Origin: Crenothrix polyspora
GTDB taxonomy: Bacteria; Pseudomonadota; Gammaproteobacteria; Methylococcales; Methylomonadaceae
Reading direction: 5' to 3'
NCBI GenBank assembly: GCA_945903675.1
Contig: CAMDOP010000258.1
Span: 1 to 5,135, forward strand
Length of the DNA stretch: 5,135 bases
Numbering within the stretch: the first letter of the stretch is position 1; each line of letters starts with the position of its first letter. Below, piece after piece: positions 1 to 5,135 of this stretch. The notes beneath the pieces are model-generated. The model saw only the letters and a list, made by a program, of their open reading frames with translations. It was not told the origin of the DNA and made no database searches. The position numbers and the translations under genes were made by a program.

Positions 1-198
1 ATGCCAGCTTTAAGTGCCAAACAACACGACCCCCATGTAAGGGCTTATTTCCAACATCTTGTGGCTAATGGCAAAAAACCGTTACAGGCTGTCTGTGCCA
101 TTATGAGAAAATTAATTCACGCAATTCACGGGATGTTGAAAAATGACGAACCTTTCGATAATACACGTTTCTATAAAATTCCGGTCTCGGCCGTATAG
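1..198 (+). CDS. IS110-family transposase, C-terminal fragment (cut by window edge)
   Basis: The last 65 residues of what looks like an IS110-family transposase, a DEDD/serine-type enzyme that moves its element as a circular intermediate. The visible part begins MPALSA and continues through a basic helical stretch with VRAYFQHLVANGKKP and AIMRKLIHAIHGMLK. This matches my recollection of the tail of the C-terminal Transposase_20 domain, which ends with an ALSA-x-R/K-H-x-P type segment and a conserved MRKL helix. The catalytic DEDD domain and the C-terminal serine region would lie left of the window, since family members are about 300-400 residues. The methionine at base 1 is therefore probably internal, not a start. 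The frame closes with TAG at 196-198. It cannot be told from here whether the gene is intact upstream. The alternative, a short independent gene, is unlikely because no ribosome-binding site is visible and the residues match an internal family segment. Confidence 0.8.
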   Translation: MPALSAKQHDPHVRAYFQHLVANGKKPLQAVCAIMRKLIHAIHGMLKNDEPFDNTRFYKIPVSAV

Positions 199-245
199 TG
201 AAAAATGAACGTAAATACCTTTGACTTTGAACAGAGTATCTACAA
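1..245 (+). mobile_element. Right end of an IS110-type insertion sequence (boundary approximate)
   Basis: The transposase frame ends at 198 and is followed by a short non-coding tail. The tail includes TTGACTTTGAACAGAGTATC at about 221-240, which resembles right ends I recall downstream of IS110-type transposases. Elements of this family lack conventional terminal inverted repeats, so the exact edge cannot be read from one end; 245 is an estimate. The neighbouring radical SAM gene stops at 254, so the insertion point sits just behind it. The very short 3' tail leaves no room for a long right-end bridge RNA. In the IS110 group proper, that RNA is encoded in the left end, which is outside the window. 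Confidence 0.5.
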
Positions 246-253
246 ACTACAAA

Positions 254-1102
254 CTATGCAGTAACCGAAACTTTATAATCTAATAGCCGAATTTCTGCGG
301 CGAAATCATTTAATATTGCTGTATCTAAAGGCCGAATCTTTATGGCTTCTGGCTGTAAAGAAGGTCTAGCGATGGTGTACAGTAAAATGTCTTCTAGCTG
401 GCAGTCTAATTGTTTGAGGGTCTTGAATAAGTCGATAAAAGCGAGTCTTTCTTTGTTTGAAAAACCTTGTTCATCATAATCAACTAAGCAGATTTGTAAT
501 TTAGTTGGGCATAACGAAGCCGATAGCAGTAAATTGTTAAGGCTGGTTTTGCTACTTTGGCTGGCATGATTAGTTAAGGCTCTACCTTCTTCGGTGGCGC
601 TATCGAATTTAAACCAAACTTCACCGCCATAAGTTTTCAGTGCTCTTAAGCCGGCTTGAACATTAGTTTGATGGATTAGACTACCATTGGTAATCAATAC
701 ATAGGGACTGTCTGGAAATATACCCGCCTCGGTGGCTATTTTCCCGATCAATTCTACTGCGGCGGCAAAGTCTTTTAGGCTAGTGGGTTCGCCATTGCCG
801 GCAATGGCAATGTCCTTAATGATGCGTTTGTCAGCAGAAACATCATAACGATCATAGAAGTCGCCTTCTTTAACATCGTTAAGAAAAGTTCGTAATTCTT
901 GTTCTAGTAACTCAAAATCCATCTTAGGAGCGGCACCGATTTTTAAGTCAGGTACTTGACAATAAATACAGCGCCAATTACAGGCATTGTTGGTATTAAA
1001 GTTAATGCCGATGGATAAACCGCCCATACGCCTTGAAATGACGGGGTATATGTAGGTTAATCCTGCGCTGTCTGAGCGATGATCGGTGGTTGTTAATTTC
1101 AC
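254..1102 (-). CDS. Orphan radical SAM protein, wyosine-synthase-like (COG0731 type)
   Basis: A 282-residue radical SAM enzyme, probably cytosolic. The 4Fe-4S/SAM signature is C41-x3-C45-x2-C48 in ACNWRCIYCQVP. It is followed by a GNGEPT motif at 102-107 (the glycine-rich SAM-contacting motif), ITNGSL at 137-142 and EVWFKFDSAT at 161-170, all in the order expected for the barrel. The N-terminal block, Y-x-YPVISRR-x-GGLSIG before the cysteines, resembles bacterial proteins annotated as tRNA-Phe imidazoG37/wyosine synthetase-like. Bacteria are not known to make wyosine, so the reaction and substrate are unknown. I see no second cysteine cluster like that of true TYW1. The start is a GTG (1100-1102) with only a weak AGAG upstream. 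The frame stays open further upstream but has no ATG, GTG or TTG there and runs through a repeat. It lies 194 bp downstream of dusA on the same strand and could be co-transcribed. Confidence 0.85.
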   Translation of the reverse strand: MKLTTTDHRSDSAGLTYIYPVISRRMGGLSIGINFNTNNACNWRCIYCQVPDLKIGAAPKMDFELLEQELRTFLNDVKEGDFYDRYDVSADKRIIKDIAIAGNGEPTSLKDFAAAVELIGKIATEAGIFPDSPYVLITNGSLIHQTNVQAGLRALKTYGGEVWFKFDSATEEGRALTNHASQSSKTSLNNLLLSASLCPTKLQICLVDYDEQGFSNKERLAFIDLFKTLKQLDCQLEDILLYTIARPSLQPEAIKIRPLDTAILNDFAAEIRLLDYKVSVTA

Positions 1103-1129
1103 TGCGTTTACTCTGAGTGTAGTTAGGTC

Positions 1130-1208
1130 TATAGGATGCTCTATGGTTTGAGCGCAACATTCGCATAATACATCGTTTGATGCGCCTCCTGCGTCGGCAC
1201 ATCCTATA
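1130..1208. repeat. 79-bp palindromic, MITE-like element
   Basis: The ends are a perfect 9-bp inverted repeat, TATAGGATG at 1130-1138 and CATCCTATA at 1200-1208. A second inner arm, GCGCA at 1152-1156 against TGCGC at 1181-1185, is flanked by further imperfect pairing, so either strand can fold into a long interrupted hairpin. The interior is more GC-rich than the flanks and holds no convincing gene. Short elements bounded by TAGGATG/CATCCTA are, as I recall, dispersed in several gammaproteobacterial genomes, but copy number cannot be judged from one window. It fills much of the gap between dusA and the radical SAM gene. If transcribed, it would form a structured RNA in the leader of the latter. 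Confidence 0.6.
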
Positions 1209-1296
1209 CTCTGTATGTTTATTAAAATACTGCAATCGTAAAAGGTTTTCAGTATAACGACATTCTACGGTGAACTCTAAGGTTTTTGCTGGTTTG

Positions 1297-2343
1297 TTAT
1301 CTAGTATAGGCTAAGGCTTCGAGTATGACTTGTTCATCTGCACCGAGTCGACTGACATTTTCACTGATATATCTACGCCAGCCTCGAGCGCCAGGTTCAC
1401 CATGAAACAAGCCCAAGATGTGTCGTGATACGCTGTTTAAGCGTGCTTCGGTTTTAAGTTGCTCTTGCAAGTAGGGCATTAACTGTTCTATGACAGCAGA
1501 ACGTGACAACGCTACATGAGTCACGCCAAAAATCCGTTGATCAACATCTGCCAAGATATAAGGGTTGTGATAGGCTTCTCGCCCCATCATCACGCCATCA
1601 ACCTGAGTCAGATGGTGTTCGGCTTGTTCTAGGGTGGTAATGCCACCATTAATAATGATGGTTAAATCGGGGAAATCTTTTTTTAATTGATAGACCACAT
1701 CATATCGTAAAGGGGGGATGTCACGATTTTGTTTGGGTGATAAACCACTCAGCCATGCTTTGCGGGCATGAACAATAAACGTGTTACAACCCGCTTTGCT
1801 AATGGTCGATACAAAGTGTACCAGTTCAGGGTAAGAATCTTGTTCATCAATACCAATTCTTGATTTTACGGTAACGGGAATTGAAACGGCTTCAGACATG
1901 GCTGCAACACAGTCAGCAACCAGCTGCGGATCAGCCATTAAGCAAGCACCGAAACGACCATTTTGTACACGATCACTAGGACAACCGACATTGAGATTAA
2001 CTTCCGCATAACCATAGTCTTCAACCATCTTGGCGCAAAGAGCGAGATCTTTAGGATTACTGCCGCCTAATTGAAAGGCAACTGGGTTTTCTATAGGCGA
2101 ATAGTGCAAAAAGCGATGGCTGCCGCCGTGTATTATAGCGCCGGTAGTCACCATCTCAGTATATAACAAGGCCTGCTTGGTAATGAGTCGATGAAAATAG
2201 CGGCAGTGCCGATTAGTCCAATCCAACATCGGTGCAACGGCGAACCTATGTCGAGTATTTCCTGGTAATTCCATGTGTTTATAAGTAATAGAAAGTAATT
2301 GTATTGAGTCATCAGTTTGCCTTAACTTTTCAGGCGTACTCAT
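1297..2343 (-). CDS. dusA: tRNA-dihydrouridine(20/20a) synthase DusA
   Basis: A cytosolic FMN enzyme that reduces uridine to dihydrouridine in the D-loop of tRNA (U20 and U20a for the DusA subfamily) using NADPH. The 348-residue protein is of normal length. It has the FMN-barrel start VAPMLDWTNRHCRYF (36-50), then TEMVTTGAI (62-70) and QLGG (91-94). The catalytic-cysteine motif NVGCPSDRVQNGRFGACLM (118-136) places the acid cysteine at C121. K160 and R162 in VKSRIGID, the subfamily hallmark HARKAWLSGLSPKQNR (192-207), the phosphate-binding INGG (231-234) and GVMMGREAYHNP (250-261) follow, then the helical C-terminal domain. The ATG at 2343 is directly preceded by an in-frame TAA, so it is the farthest possible start. 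No clear Shine-Dalgarno is visible before it. M24 is an alternative start, also without one. A good sigma-70-like promoter lies about 75 bp upstream. The radical SAM gene follows on the same strand. Confidence 0.97.
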   Translation of the reverse strand: MSTPEKLRQTDDSIQLLSITYKHMELPGNTRHRFAVAPMLDWTNRHCRYFHRLITKQALLYTEMVTTGAIIHGGSHRFLHYSPIENPVAFQLGGSNPKDLALCAKMVEDYGYAEVNLNVGCPSDRVQNGRFGACLMADPQLVADCVAAMSEAVSIPVTVKSRIGIDEQDSYPELVHFVSTISKAGCNTFIVHARKAWLSGLSPKQNRDIPPLRYDVVYQLKKDFPDLTIIINGGITTLEQAEHHLTQVDGVMMGREAYHNPYILADVDQRIFGVTHVALSRSAVIEQLMPYLQEQLKTEARLNSVSRHILGLFHGEPGARGWRRYISENVSRLGADEQVILEALAYTR

Positions 2344-2417
2344 TTATAAAAAGAATGAGCATGGAGGGCACAATAGGTTATAAAACTAAAATTGTCATTA
2401 AAAAAGATAGAAAAGTG

Positions 2418-2445
2418 ATTATATGAATTCGGTGCATTTGCTCAA
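2418..2445 (-). promoter_or_regulatory. Probable sigma-70 promoter of dusA
   Basis: On the minus strand, TTGAGC (2440-2445) is followed after 16 bp by a perfect TATAAT (2418-2423). Transcription would start near 2411, giving a leader of roughly 65-70 nt before the dusA ATG. The -35 box matches consensus at four of six positions. No operator-like dyad is evident around it. Confidence 0.55.
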
Positions 2446-2551
2446 TAAAACTTGTTGAATATTGGGTATGTGATCGTGTAGGTATGCACAGAGAAGATAC
2501 TAGAATTATAAAGAGTTAAAACAGCTAACCAAGCTTTCTGTAATTAACGGT

Positions 2552-2580
2552 TTGACAAACTAGAGGCAAGCGTTTATTTT
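2552..2580 (+). promoter_or_regulatory. Near-consensus sigma-70 promoter of the DUF1640-like gene
   Basis: A perfect TTGACA (2552-2557), a 17-bp spacer and TATTTT (2575-2580). The predicted start near 2587 leaves a leader of about 23 nt, just enough for the ribosome-binding site at 2596-2603. Together with the dusA promoter it occupies the 266-bp divergent intergenic region 2344-2609, in which I see no other feature. Confidence 0.6.
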
Positions 2581-2595
2581 TGCGAGTAACTATTT

Positions 2596-2603
2596 AAAGG
2601 AGA
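2596..2603 (+). promoter_or_regulatory. Strong ribosome-binding site of the DUF1640-like gene
   Basis: AAAGGAGA sits 6 nt before the ATG at 2610. It is the best Shine-Dalgarno sequence in the window and fixes the start of the small gene. Confidence 0.75.
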
Positions 2604-2609
2604 CACGCC

Positions 2610-2894
2610 ATGACGACTATCACTTTTGATACTCATCAGTTTATAAGAACCTTACAAGATGCCGGCTTTGAGCAACCTCAGGCCGAAGCGGTGGCAAGCG
2701 CATTTAAAGCCGCATCTAGTCAAGCTGAAATAGCCACGCAACAAGATATAGAAGTTTTACGCCGTGATATACGTGAATCTGAGCTGCGTCTTGATGCAAG
2801 AATAAGTGATATTAAATATGATCTGATTAAATGGATAGCGGGCATGTTGTTGGCTCAGGTGGGTATTGTTGCCGCCCTAGTTAAGTTACTTTAA
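2610..2894 (+). CDS. DUF1640-like small coiled-coil membrane protein
   Basis: A 94-residue protein resembling the bacterial DUF1640/CCDC90-like family; its molecular function is not established. An N-terminal block, TITFDTHQFIRTLQDAGFEQPQAEAVASAFK (3-33), is typical of the family. A charged heptad-like helix follows (about 38-72, with ATQQDIEVLRRDIRESELRLDARI), likely a coiled coil. It ends in one hydrophobic helix (about 75-91, WIAGMLLAQVGIVAALV). There is no signal peptide, so it is most simply a tail-anchored inner-membrane protein with the coiled coil in the cytoplasm, probably oligomeric; that topology is inferred. In the eukaryotic relatives (MCUR1/CCDC90B) a coiled coil with a C-terminal membrane helix is also seen. 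The start is secured by a strong Shine-Dalgarno and a near-consensus promoter. It is transcribed alone: dusA diverges from it and comF converges on it. Confidence 0.85.
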   Translation: MTTITFDTHQFIRTLQDAGFEQPQAEAVASAFKAASSQAEIATQQDIEVLRRDIRESELRLDARISDIKYDLIKWIAGMLLAQVGIVAALVKLL

Positions 2895-2900
2895 TTAATA

Positions 2901-2929
2901 GCCGATGTTACGCAGTAACGGCGCTTTTT
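2901..2929 (+). terminator. Possible intrinsic terminator of the DUF1640-like gene
   Basis: Six bases after the stop codon, GTTAC-GCA-GTAAC (2907-2919) forms a perfect 5-bp hairpin. It can be extended by GCC (2901-2903) pairing with GGC (2920-2922) across a 3-nt bulge, and is followed by GC and five Ts (2925-2929). The stem is short and bulged. The same bases also take part in the larger palindrome at 2903-2988, so the call is tentative. Confidence 0.4.
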
Positions 2930-2988
2930 CCTCGTTTGCCTCGCCGACCCCCGACAAAACCGAGGAGCGCAGGAAGCAGCGGTAATCG
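2903..2988. repeat. 86-bp GC-rich imperfect palindrome (possible repeat-element remnant)
   Basis: The left arm has, in order, CGAT-g-TTACGC (2903-2913), GCGC (2921-2924) and CCTCGTTT (2930-2937). The right arm has the matching blocks AAAC-CGAGG (2957-2965), GCGC (2967-2970) and GC-g-GTAATCG (2979-2988), separated by short mismatched loops. The stretch is clearly richer in G+C than the flanking genes, as is the rest of the gap to about 3040. This looks like a folded non-coding repeat unit lodged between two convergent genes. The right half reminds me of dispersed gammaproteobacterial repeats, which I cannot confirm here. It could also act as a bidirectional terminator structure. Confidence 0.5.
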
Positions 2989-2996
2989 AGCCGCCT

Positions 2997-3014
2997 TCGG
3001 GTGCGAATACCCGA
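2997..3014. repeat. Perfect 6-bp hairpin next to the palindrome
   Basis: TCGGGT (2997-3002) pairs with ACCCGA (3009-3014) around a 6-nt loop. A competing outer pairing, TAATCG (2983-2988) with CGATTA (3012-3017), uses part of the same right arm, so alternative folds are possible. It lies between convergent genes and is not followed directly by a T-run on either strand. Confidence 0.4.
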
Positions 3015-3024
3015 TTAACACATC

Positions 3025-3056
3025 GTCGCGATAGCGATCTCATTATTTTTTTTTTT
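3025..3056 (+). terminator. Weak hairpin followed by an 11-T run
   Basis: TCGC-GATA-GCGA (3026-3037) gives a 4-bp stem, extendable by one G-U pair. It is followed after eight bases by an uninterrupted run of 11 Ts (3046-3056). The T-run suits a plus-strand terminator, but the stem is short and too far from it. On the minus strand, where comF ends at 3096, the run would be A-rich and upstream of the hairpin, so no good comF terminator is visible. Confidence 0.25.
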
Positions 3057-3095
3057 ATAAATCGCTGAATGACTGCGAAACATCAGTTGATAAGA

Positions 3096-3839
3096 TCAAG
3101 CTCTAGCAATGACCCAAACATCCACTCGACTTACGCCTGCGGCTTTTAATAGGCTGGCCAATTCATGCGCGGTCGAGCCTGTGGTCATTACATCATCTAG
3201 CAGGGCAATGTGTTGCACTGGAATAGCTTGAGTCATAGAGAAGGCTTGTTTGATGTTCTTGCGACGTTGTTTGGCAGTCAACGCCGATTGATGTGGTGTG
3301 TTCTTATGCCTAAGGCAGCTATGCAGATCTAGGGGTAGCTGCAATTCTTTAGCGACTGTTTTGGCGATTTCAATGGCTTGATTAAATCCGCGTTCTTGGT
3401 AGCGCGCTTTATGCAAAGGCACGGGCAAAATCAGGTCGGGTCTTTGGGCAGTTAGTTTTAAATGATCCGCTAATAATAAGCCCAGTAAACGGGCGTTCTT
3501 GTAATGAGCGCCGAATTTTAAGGTGGTAATTAAATGACGTATTTCACCTTGATAAGTAAAGGGGGCATAGGTTTCATCAAAGGCCGGTGTGGCACTTAAG
3601 CAATGCCCGCAAAGCATCGGGTATGAGGCGGGTGGCTCAAGTATTTCAGCGCATTTATAACAACAAAGTGTGTTTCTATGTAAACGTTGAGAACAGTGAC
3701 TGCAAAGGTCTCGACCTTTAGTGCCAGCATTGCCACATAAGATGCAGATAGGCGGGAGCAGGTAATCCTGTATAATATCGATCCAGTTGTATCCCTTATT
3801 GATACTTACCGGTTGACGAATAAGATTTTTGTTTGTCAC
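3096..3839 (-). CDS. comF: ComF/GntX-family protein with phosphoribosyltransferase fold
   Basis: A 247-residue ComF-family protein. Relatives are needed for DNA uptake (ComF) or for using DNA or gluconate (GntX); the exact activity is unsettled. N-terminal zinc-ribbon-like cysteines are C32/C35 and C46/C49, followed by C60/C63 and C77/C80. The phosphoribosyltransferase-like domain has LKFGAHYKNARLLG (107-120), PVPLHKARYQERGFNQA (139-155) and the PRPP-binding loop LLDDVMTTGST (213-223). I chose the GTG at 3837-3839 because AAGGG lies 5 nt upstream and the IQDYLLPPICILCG block then starts near residue 23, as is usual. A longer frame from an ATG at 3893 would overlap the start of bioB and adds 18 residues that I do not recognise from the family. 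It diverges from bioB and converges on the DUF1640-like gene. The product is likely cytosolic. Confidence 0.9.
   Translation of the reverse strand: MTNKNLIRQPVSINKGYNWIDIIQDYLLPPICILCGNAGTKGRDLCSHCSQRLHRNTLCCYKCAEILEPPASYPMLCGHCLSATPAFDETYAPFTYQGEIRHLITTLKFGAHYKNARLLGLLLADHLKLTAQRPDLILPVPLHKARYQERGFNQAIEIAKTVAKELQLPLDLHSCLRHKNTPHQSALTAKQRRKNIKQAFSMTQAIPVQHIALLDDVMTTGSTAHELASLLKAAGVSRVDVWVIARA
3799..3826 (+). promoter_or_regulatory. Candidate bioB promoter inside the comF 5' coding region
   Basis: TTGATA (3799-3804), a 16-bp spacer and TAAGAT (3821-3826) on the plus strand. Transcription would start near 3833, with a leader of about 40 nt before the bioB ATG. Both boxes match consensus only partly, but the comF-bioB spacer is just 34 bp, so a bioB promoter has to overlap comF. 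I see no convincing paired BirA-type operator (TTGTAAACC with its inverted copy). Confidence 0.35.
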
Positions 3840-3864
3840 GTTTACCCTTAATTTGTAGTTGGAG

Positions 3865-3893
3865 ATTATCAGCATGTCTGCAAACCCTGCCAT
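3865..3893 (-). promoter_or_regulatory. Candidate comF promoter overlapping the bioB start
   Basis: On the minus strand, ATGGCA (3888-3893) is followed after 17 bp by GATAAT (3865-3870), five of six matches to the -10 consensus. It lies over the bioB ribosome-binding region and first codons. The expected start would leave only about 20 nt of leader, enough for the AAGGG site before the comF GTG. Confidence 0.35.
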
Positions 3894-4866
3894 TAACCAT
3901 CCTAATTCACTTAGCTTACGTCATGATTGGCAGTTGGATGAAGTGCAAGCCCTTTATGGTTTACCTTTTAATGATTTGATCTTTAAAGCGCAAACTGTTC
4001 ATAGAGAGCATTTTGATCCGAATGAAGTTCAAATTAGCAGCTTATTAAGTATTAAGACGGGTTCTTGTTCAGAGGATTGCGGTTATTGTCCACAAAGTGC
4101 GCGTTATGATTCGGGTTTAACACCCGAAGCCTTGATGCCTGTCGATGCTGTATTGAAAGCTGCCCAACAAGCTAAAGATCAAGGTGCTTCACGTTTTTGC
4201 ATGGGTGCTGCTTGGCGTCAACCTAAAGATAAAGATGTAGAACGAGTCATTGAAATGGTTCAAGGCGTTAAGGCAATGGGTATGGAAACCTGTGTCACCT
4301 TAGGCATGTTGACTGATGCGCAAACGCTACGCTTAAAAGAAGGTGGTTTAGATTACTACAATCATAATCTGGATACCTCCGAAGATTATTATTCTGAAGT
4401 GATTACTACACGTACTTATCAAGATAGGTTAGATACTCTAGAGCGTGTTAGAGATGCCGGCATTAATGTCTGTTGTGGCGGTATTGTTGGTATGGGCGAA
4501 ACCGATGTTGATCGTGCTCAATTGTTAATACAGTTAGCCAATATGCCTAAGCATCCTGAAAGTGTGCCGGTCAATATGTTGGTGCAGGTTGAAGGTACGC
4601 CGTTAATGGGTACGGAACAGTTAGATCCGATTATATTTGTACGCACATTAGCGGTCGCAAGAATCATGATGCCTAAATCGCGCGTGCGTTTGTCAGCCGG
4701 TCGCAGCAAAATGAGCGATGAAATGCAGGCTTTGTGTTTTTTAGCCGGTGCTAACTCGATTTTTTATGGTGATAAGTTATTGACCACTGATAATCCTATG
4801 ACTAATCATGATCTAGCGTTATTTGCACGCTTAGGTGTTTATTCTGGCGGTTCAAGTTACGCCTAA
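3874..4866 (+). CDS. bioB: Biotin synthase BioB
   Basis: A radical SAM enzyme that inserts sulfur into dethiobiotin to make biotin, the last step of the pathway; a cytosolic homodimer. The 330 residues include the 4Fe-4S motif C65-x3-C69-x2-C72 in SCSEDCGYCPQSARY. All four ligands of the sacrificial 2Fe-2S cluster are present: C109, C140, C200 and R272, at a constant offset of 12 from E. coli C97/C128/C188/R260. The conserved stretches YYNHNLDTS (161-169), GGIVGMGE (202-209) and RLSAGR (272-277) are intact, so it should be active. I place the start at the ATG at 3874, with GGAG (3861-3864) 9 nt upstream. A TTG at 3859 in the same frame would overlap that site and adds five unlikely residues. 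The stop codon overlaps the bioF start by one base, which marks an operon. comF diverges 34 bp upstream. Confidence 0.98.
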   Translation: MSANPAINHPNSLSLRHDWQLDEVQALYGLPFNDLIFKAQTVHREHFDPNEVQISSLLSIKTGSCSEDCGYCPQSARYDSGLTPEALMPVDAVLKAAQQAKDQGASRFCMGAAWRQPKDKDVERVIEMVQGVKAMGMETCVTLGMLTDAQTLRLKEGGLDYYNHNLDTSEDYYSEVITTRTYQDRLDTLERVRDAGINVCCGGIVGMGETDVDRAQLLIQLANMPKHPESVPVNMLVQVEGTPLMGTEQLDPIIFVRTLAVARIMMPKSRVRLSAGRSKMSDEMQALCFLAGANSIFYGDKLLTTDNPMTNHDLALFARLGVYSGGSSYA

Positions 4867-5135
4867 TGACACTGGCTTTTTCACAGTTATCTAATGAACT
4901 AGAAAGCATTGCTAACCAAGGCTTGTATCGTAATCGGCGGGTTATAAACTCGCCGCAAGGTATCTATCTGCAAGTTGATGGTAAAGCGGTGCTTAACTTT
5001 TGCAGCAATGATTATCTGGGCTTGGCTAATCATCCCAATGTGGTAAGTGCTTTTAAAACTGCCGTCGATCAGTATGGTGTCGGCAGTGGTTCTGCACATT
5101 TAATCTGTGGGCATAGCGCTGCACATCATGCTTTA
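4866..5135 (+). CDS. bioF: 8-amino-7-oxononanoate synthase BioF, N-terminal part (cut by window edge)
   Basis: The first 90 residues of a pyridoxal-phosphate enzyme that condenses pimeloyl-ACP (or pimeloyl-CoA) with alanine to give 8-amino-7-oxononanoate, the first ring-building intermediate of biotin. Visible family marks are NFCSNDYLGLANHP (44-57) and QYGVGSGSAHLICGHSAAHHAL (69-90), the N-terminal alpha-oxoamine-synthase signature. The PLP lysine and the rest of the roughly 380-390-residue enzyme lie right of the window. The ATG (4866-4868) shares its A with the TAA stop of bioB. There is no good Shine-Dalgarno directly before it, so translation is probably coupled to bioB. The frame is open to the last base. 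The usual gammaproteobacterial order would continue with bioH or bioC and bioD, but this cannot be seen. Confidence 0.97.
   Translation, partial: MTLAFSQLSNELESIANQGLYRNRRVINSPQGIYLQVDGKAVLNFCSNDYLGLANHPNVVSAFKTAVDQYGVGSGSAHLICGHSAAHHAL

Noticed and set aside
1002..1235. Minus-strand arginine-rich frame from a TTG start.
   Set aside because: It overlaps the 5' part of the radical SAM gene in another frame and the palindromic repeat. The composition is implausible for a protein and it has no ribosome-binding site.
1103..1248. In-frame, cysteine-containing N-terminal extension of the radical SAM protein (with CADAGG and CECC segments).
   Set aside because: The frame is open back to a stop near 1249 but contains no ATG, GTG or TTG start, and it runs through the palindromic element at 1130-1208. 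The residues do not resemble family N-termini, so the openness is probably chance.
2344..2609. Possible extra small gene or RNA in the dusA/DUF1640-like intergenic region.
   Set aside because: Only very short frames without ribosome-binding sites are present, and I see no stable stem-loop beyond the two promoters.
3046..3056. 11-T homopolymer as a phase-variation tract.
   Set aside because: It lies beyond the stop codons of both convergent genes, so slippage would not alter a reading frame or a promoter spacer.
3833..3860. Possible BirA operator upstream of bioB (GTTTAC at 3840-3845).
   Set aside because: Only one partial half-site is present; the inverted partner at the expected spacing is absent.
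4518..4709. Minus-strand 63-residue frame inside bioB.
   Set aside because: Antisense shadow of a well-conserved bioB coding region with no recognisable product.
4899..5099. Minus-strand 66-residue frame at the right edge.
   Set aside because: Antisense to bioF, whose plus-strand frame is open to the window end and matches the enzyme's N-terminal motifs.

Overview
The window looks like part of the chromosome of a moderately AT-rich gammaproteobacterium. The gene content and protein style (DusA, a ComF-type protein divergent from bioB-bioF, a DUF1640-like protein) would fit a methanotroph-like member of the Methylococcales, but that placement is from memory of similar proteins and was not tested. 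Most of it is housekeeping sequence. I see no toxin-antitoxin, phage-defence, CRISPR or secondary-metabolite system.

Layout. Positions 1-198 are the C-terminal end of an IS110-type transposase; the rest of that element lies left of the window. Its right end stops within a few tens of bases of the stop codon of a minus-strand orphan radical SAM gene (254-1102, GTG start). A 79-bp palindromic, MITE-like element (1130-1208) separates that gene from dusA (1297-2343, minus), a tRNA dihydrouridine synthase with its own probable promoter at 2418-2445. A 266-bp intergenic stretch (2344-2609) carries this promoter and a near-consensus plus-strand promoter (2552-2580). The plus-strand promoter drives a 94-residue coiled-coil, single-membrane-helix protein of the DUF1640 type (2610-2894).

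The 201-bp gap between this gene and the convergent comF gene (2895-3095) is GC-rich and full of dyads: a possible terminator hairpin, an 86-bp imperfect palindrome, further hairpins and an 11-T run. comF (3096-3839, minus) and bioB (3874-4866, plus) then diverge from a 34-bp spacer. In both cases the best-supported start lies inside the longest open frame. bioF begins at 4866, overlapping the last base of the bioB stop codon, and runs off the right edge.

How the genes work together. bioB and bioF form the start of a biotin operon: BioF makes 8-amino-7-oxononanoate and BioB performs the final sulfur insertion. A divergent ComF-family gene beside bioB is, as I recall, a common gammaproteobacterial arrangement with no obvious functional link. 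DusA and the radical SAM protein are on the same strand and could be co-transcribed. Both are of a type linked to RNA modification, but for the radical SAM protein this rests only on resemblance to wyosine-synthase-like enzymes.
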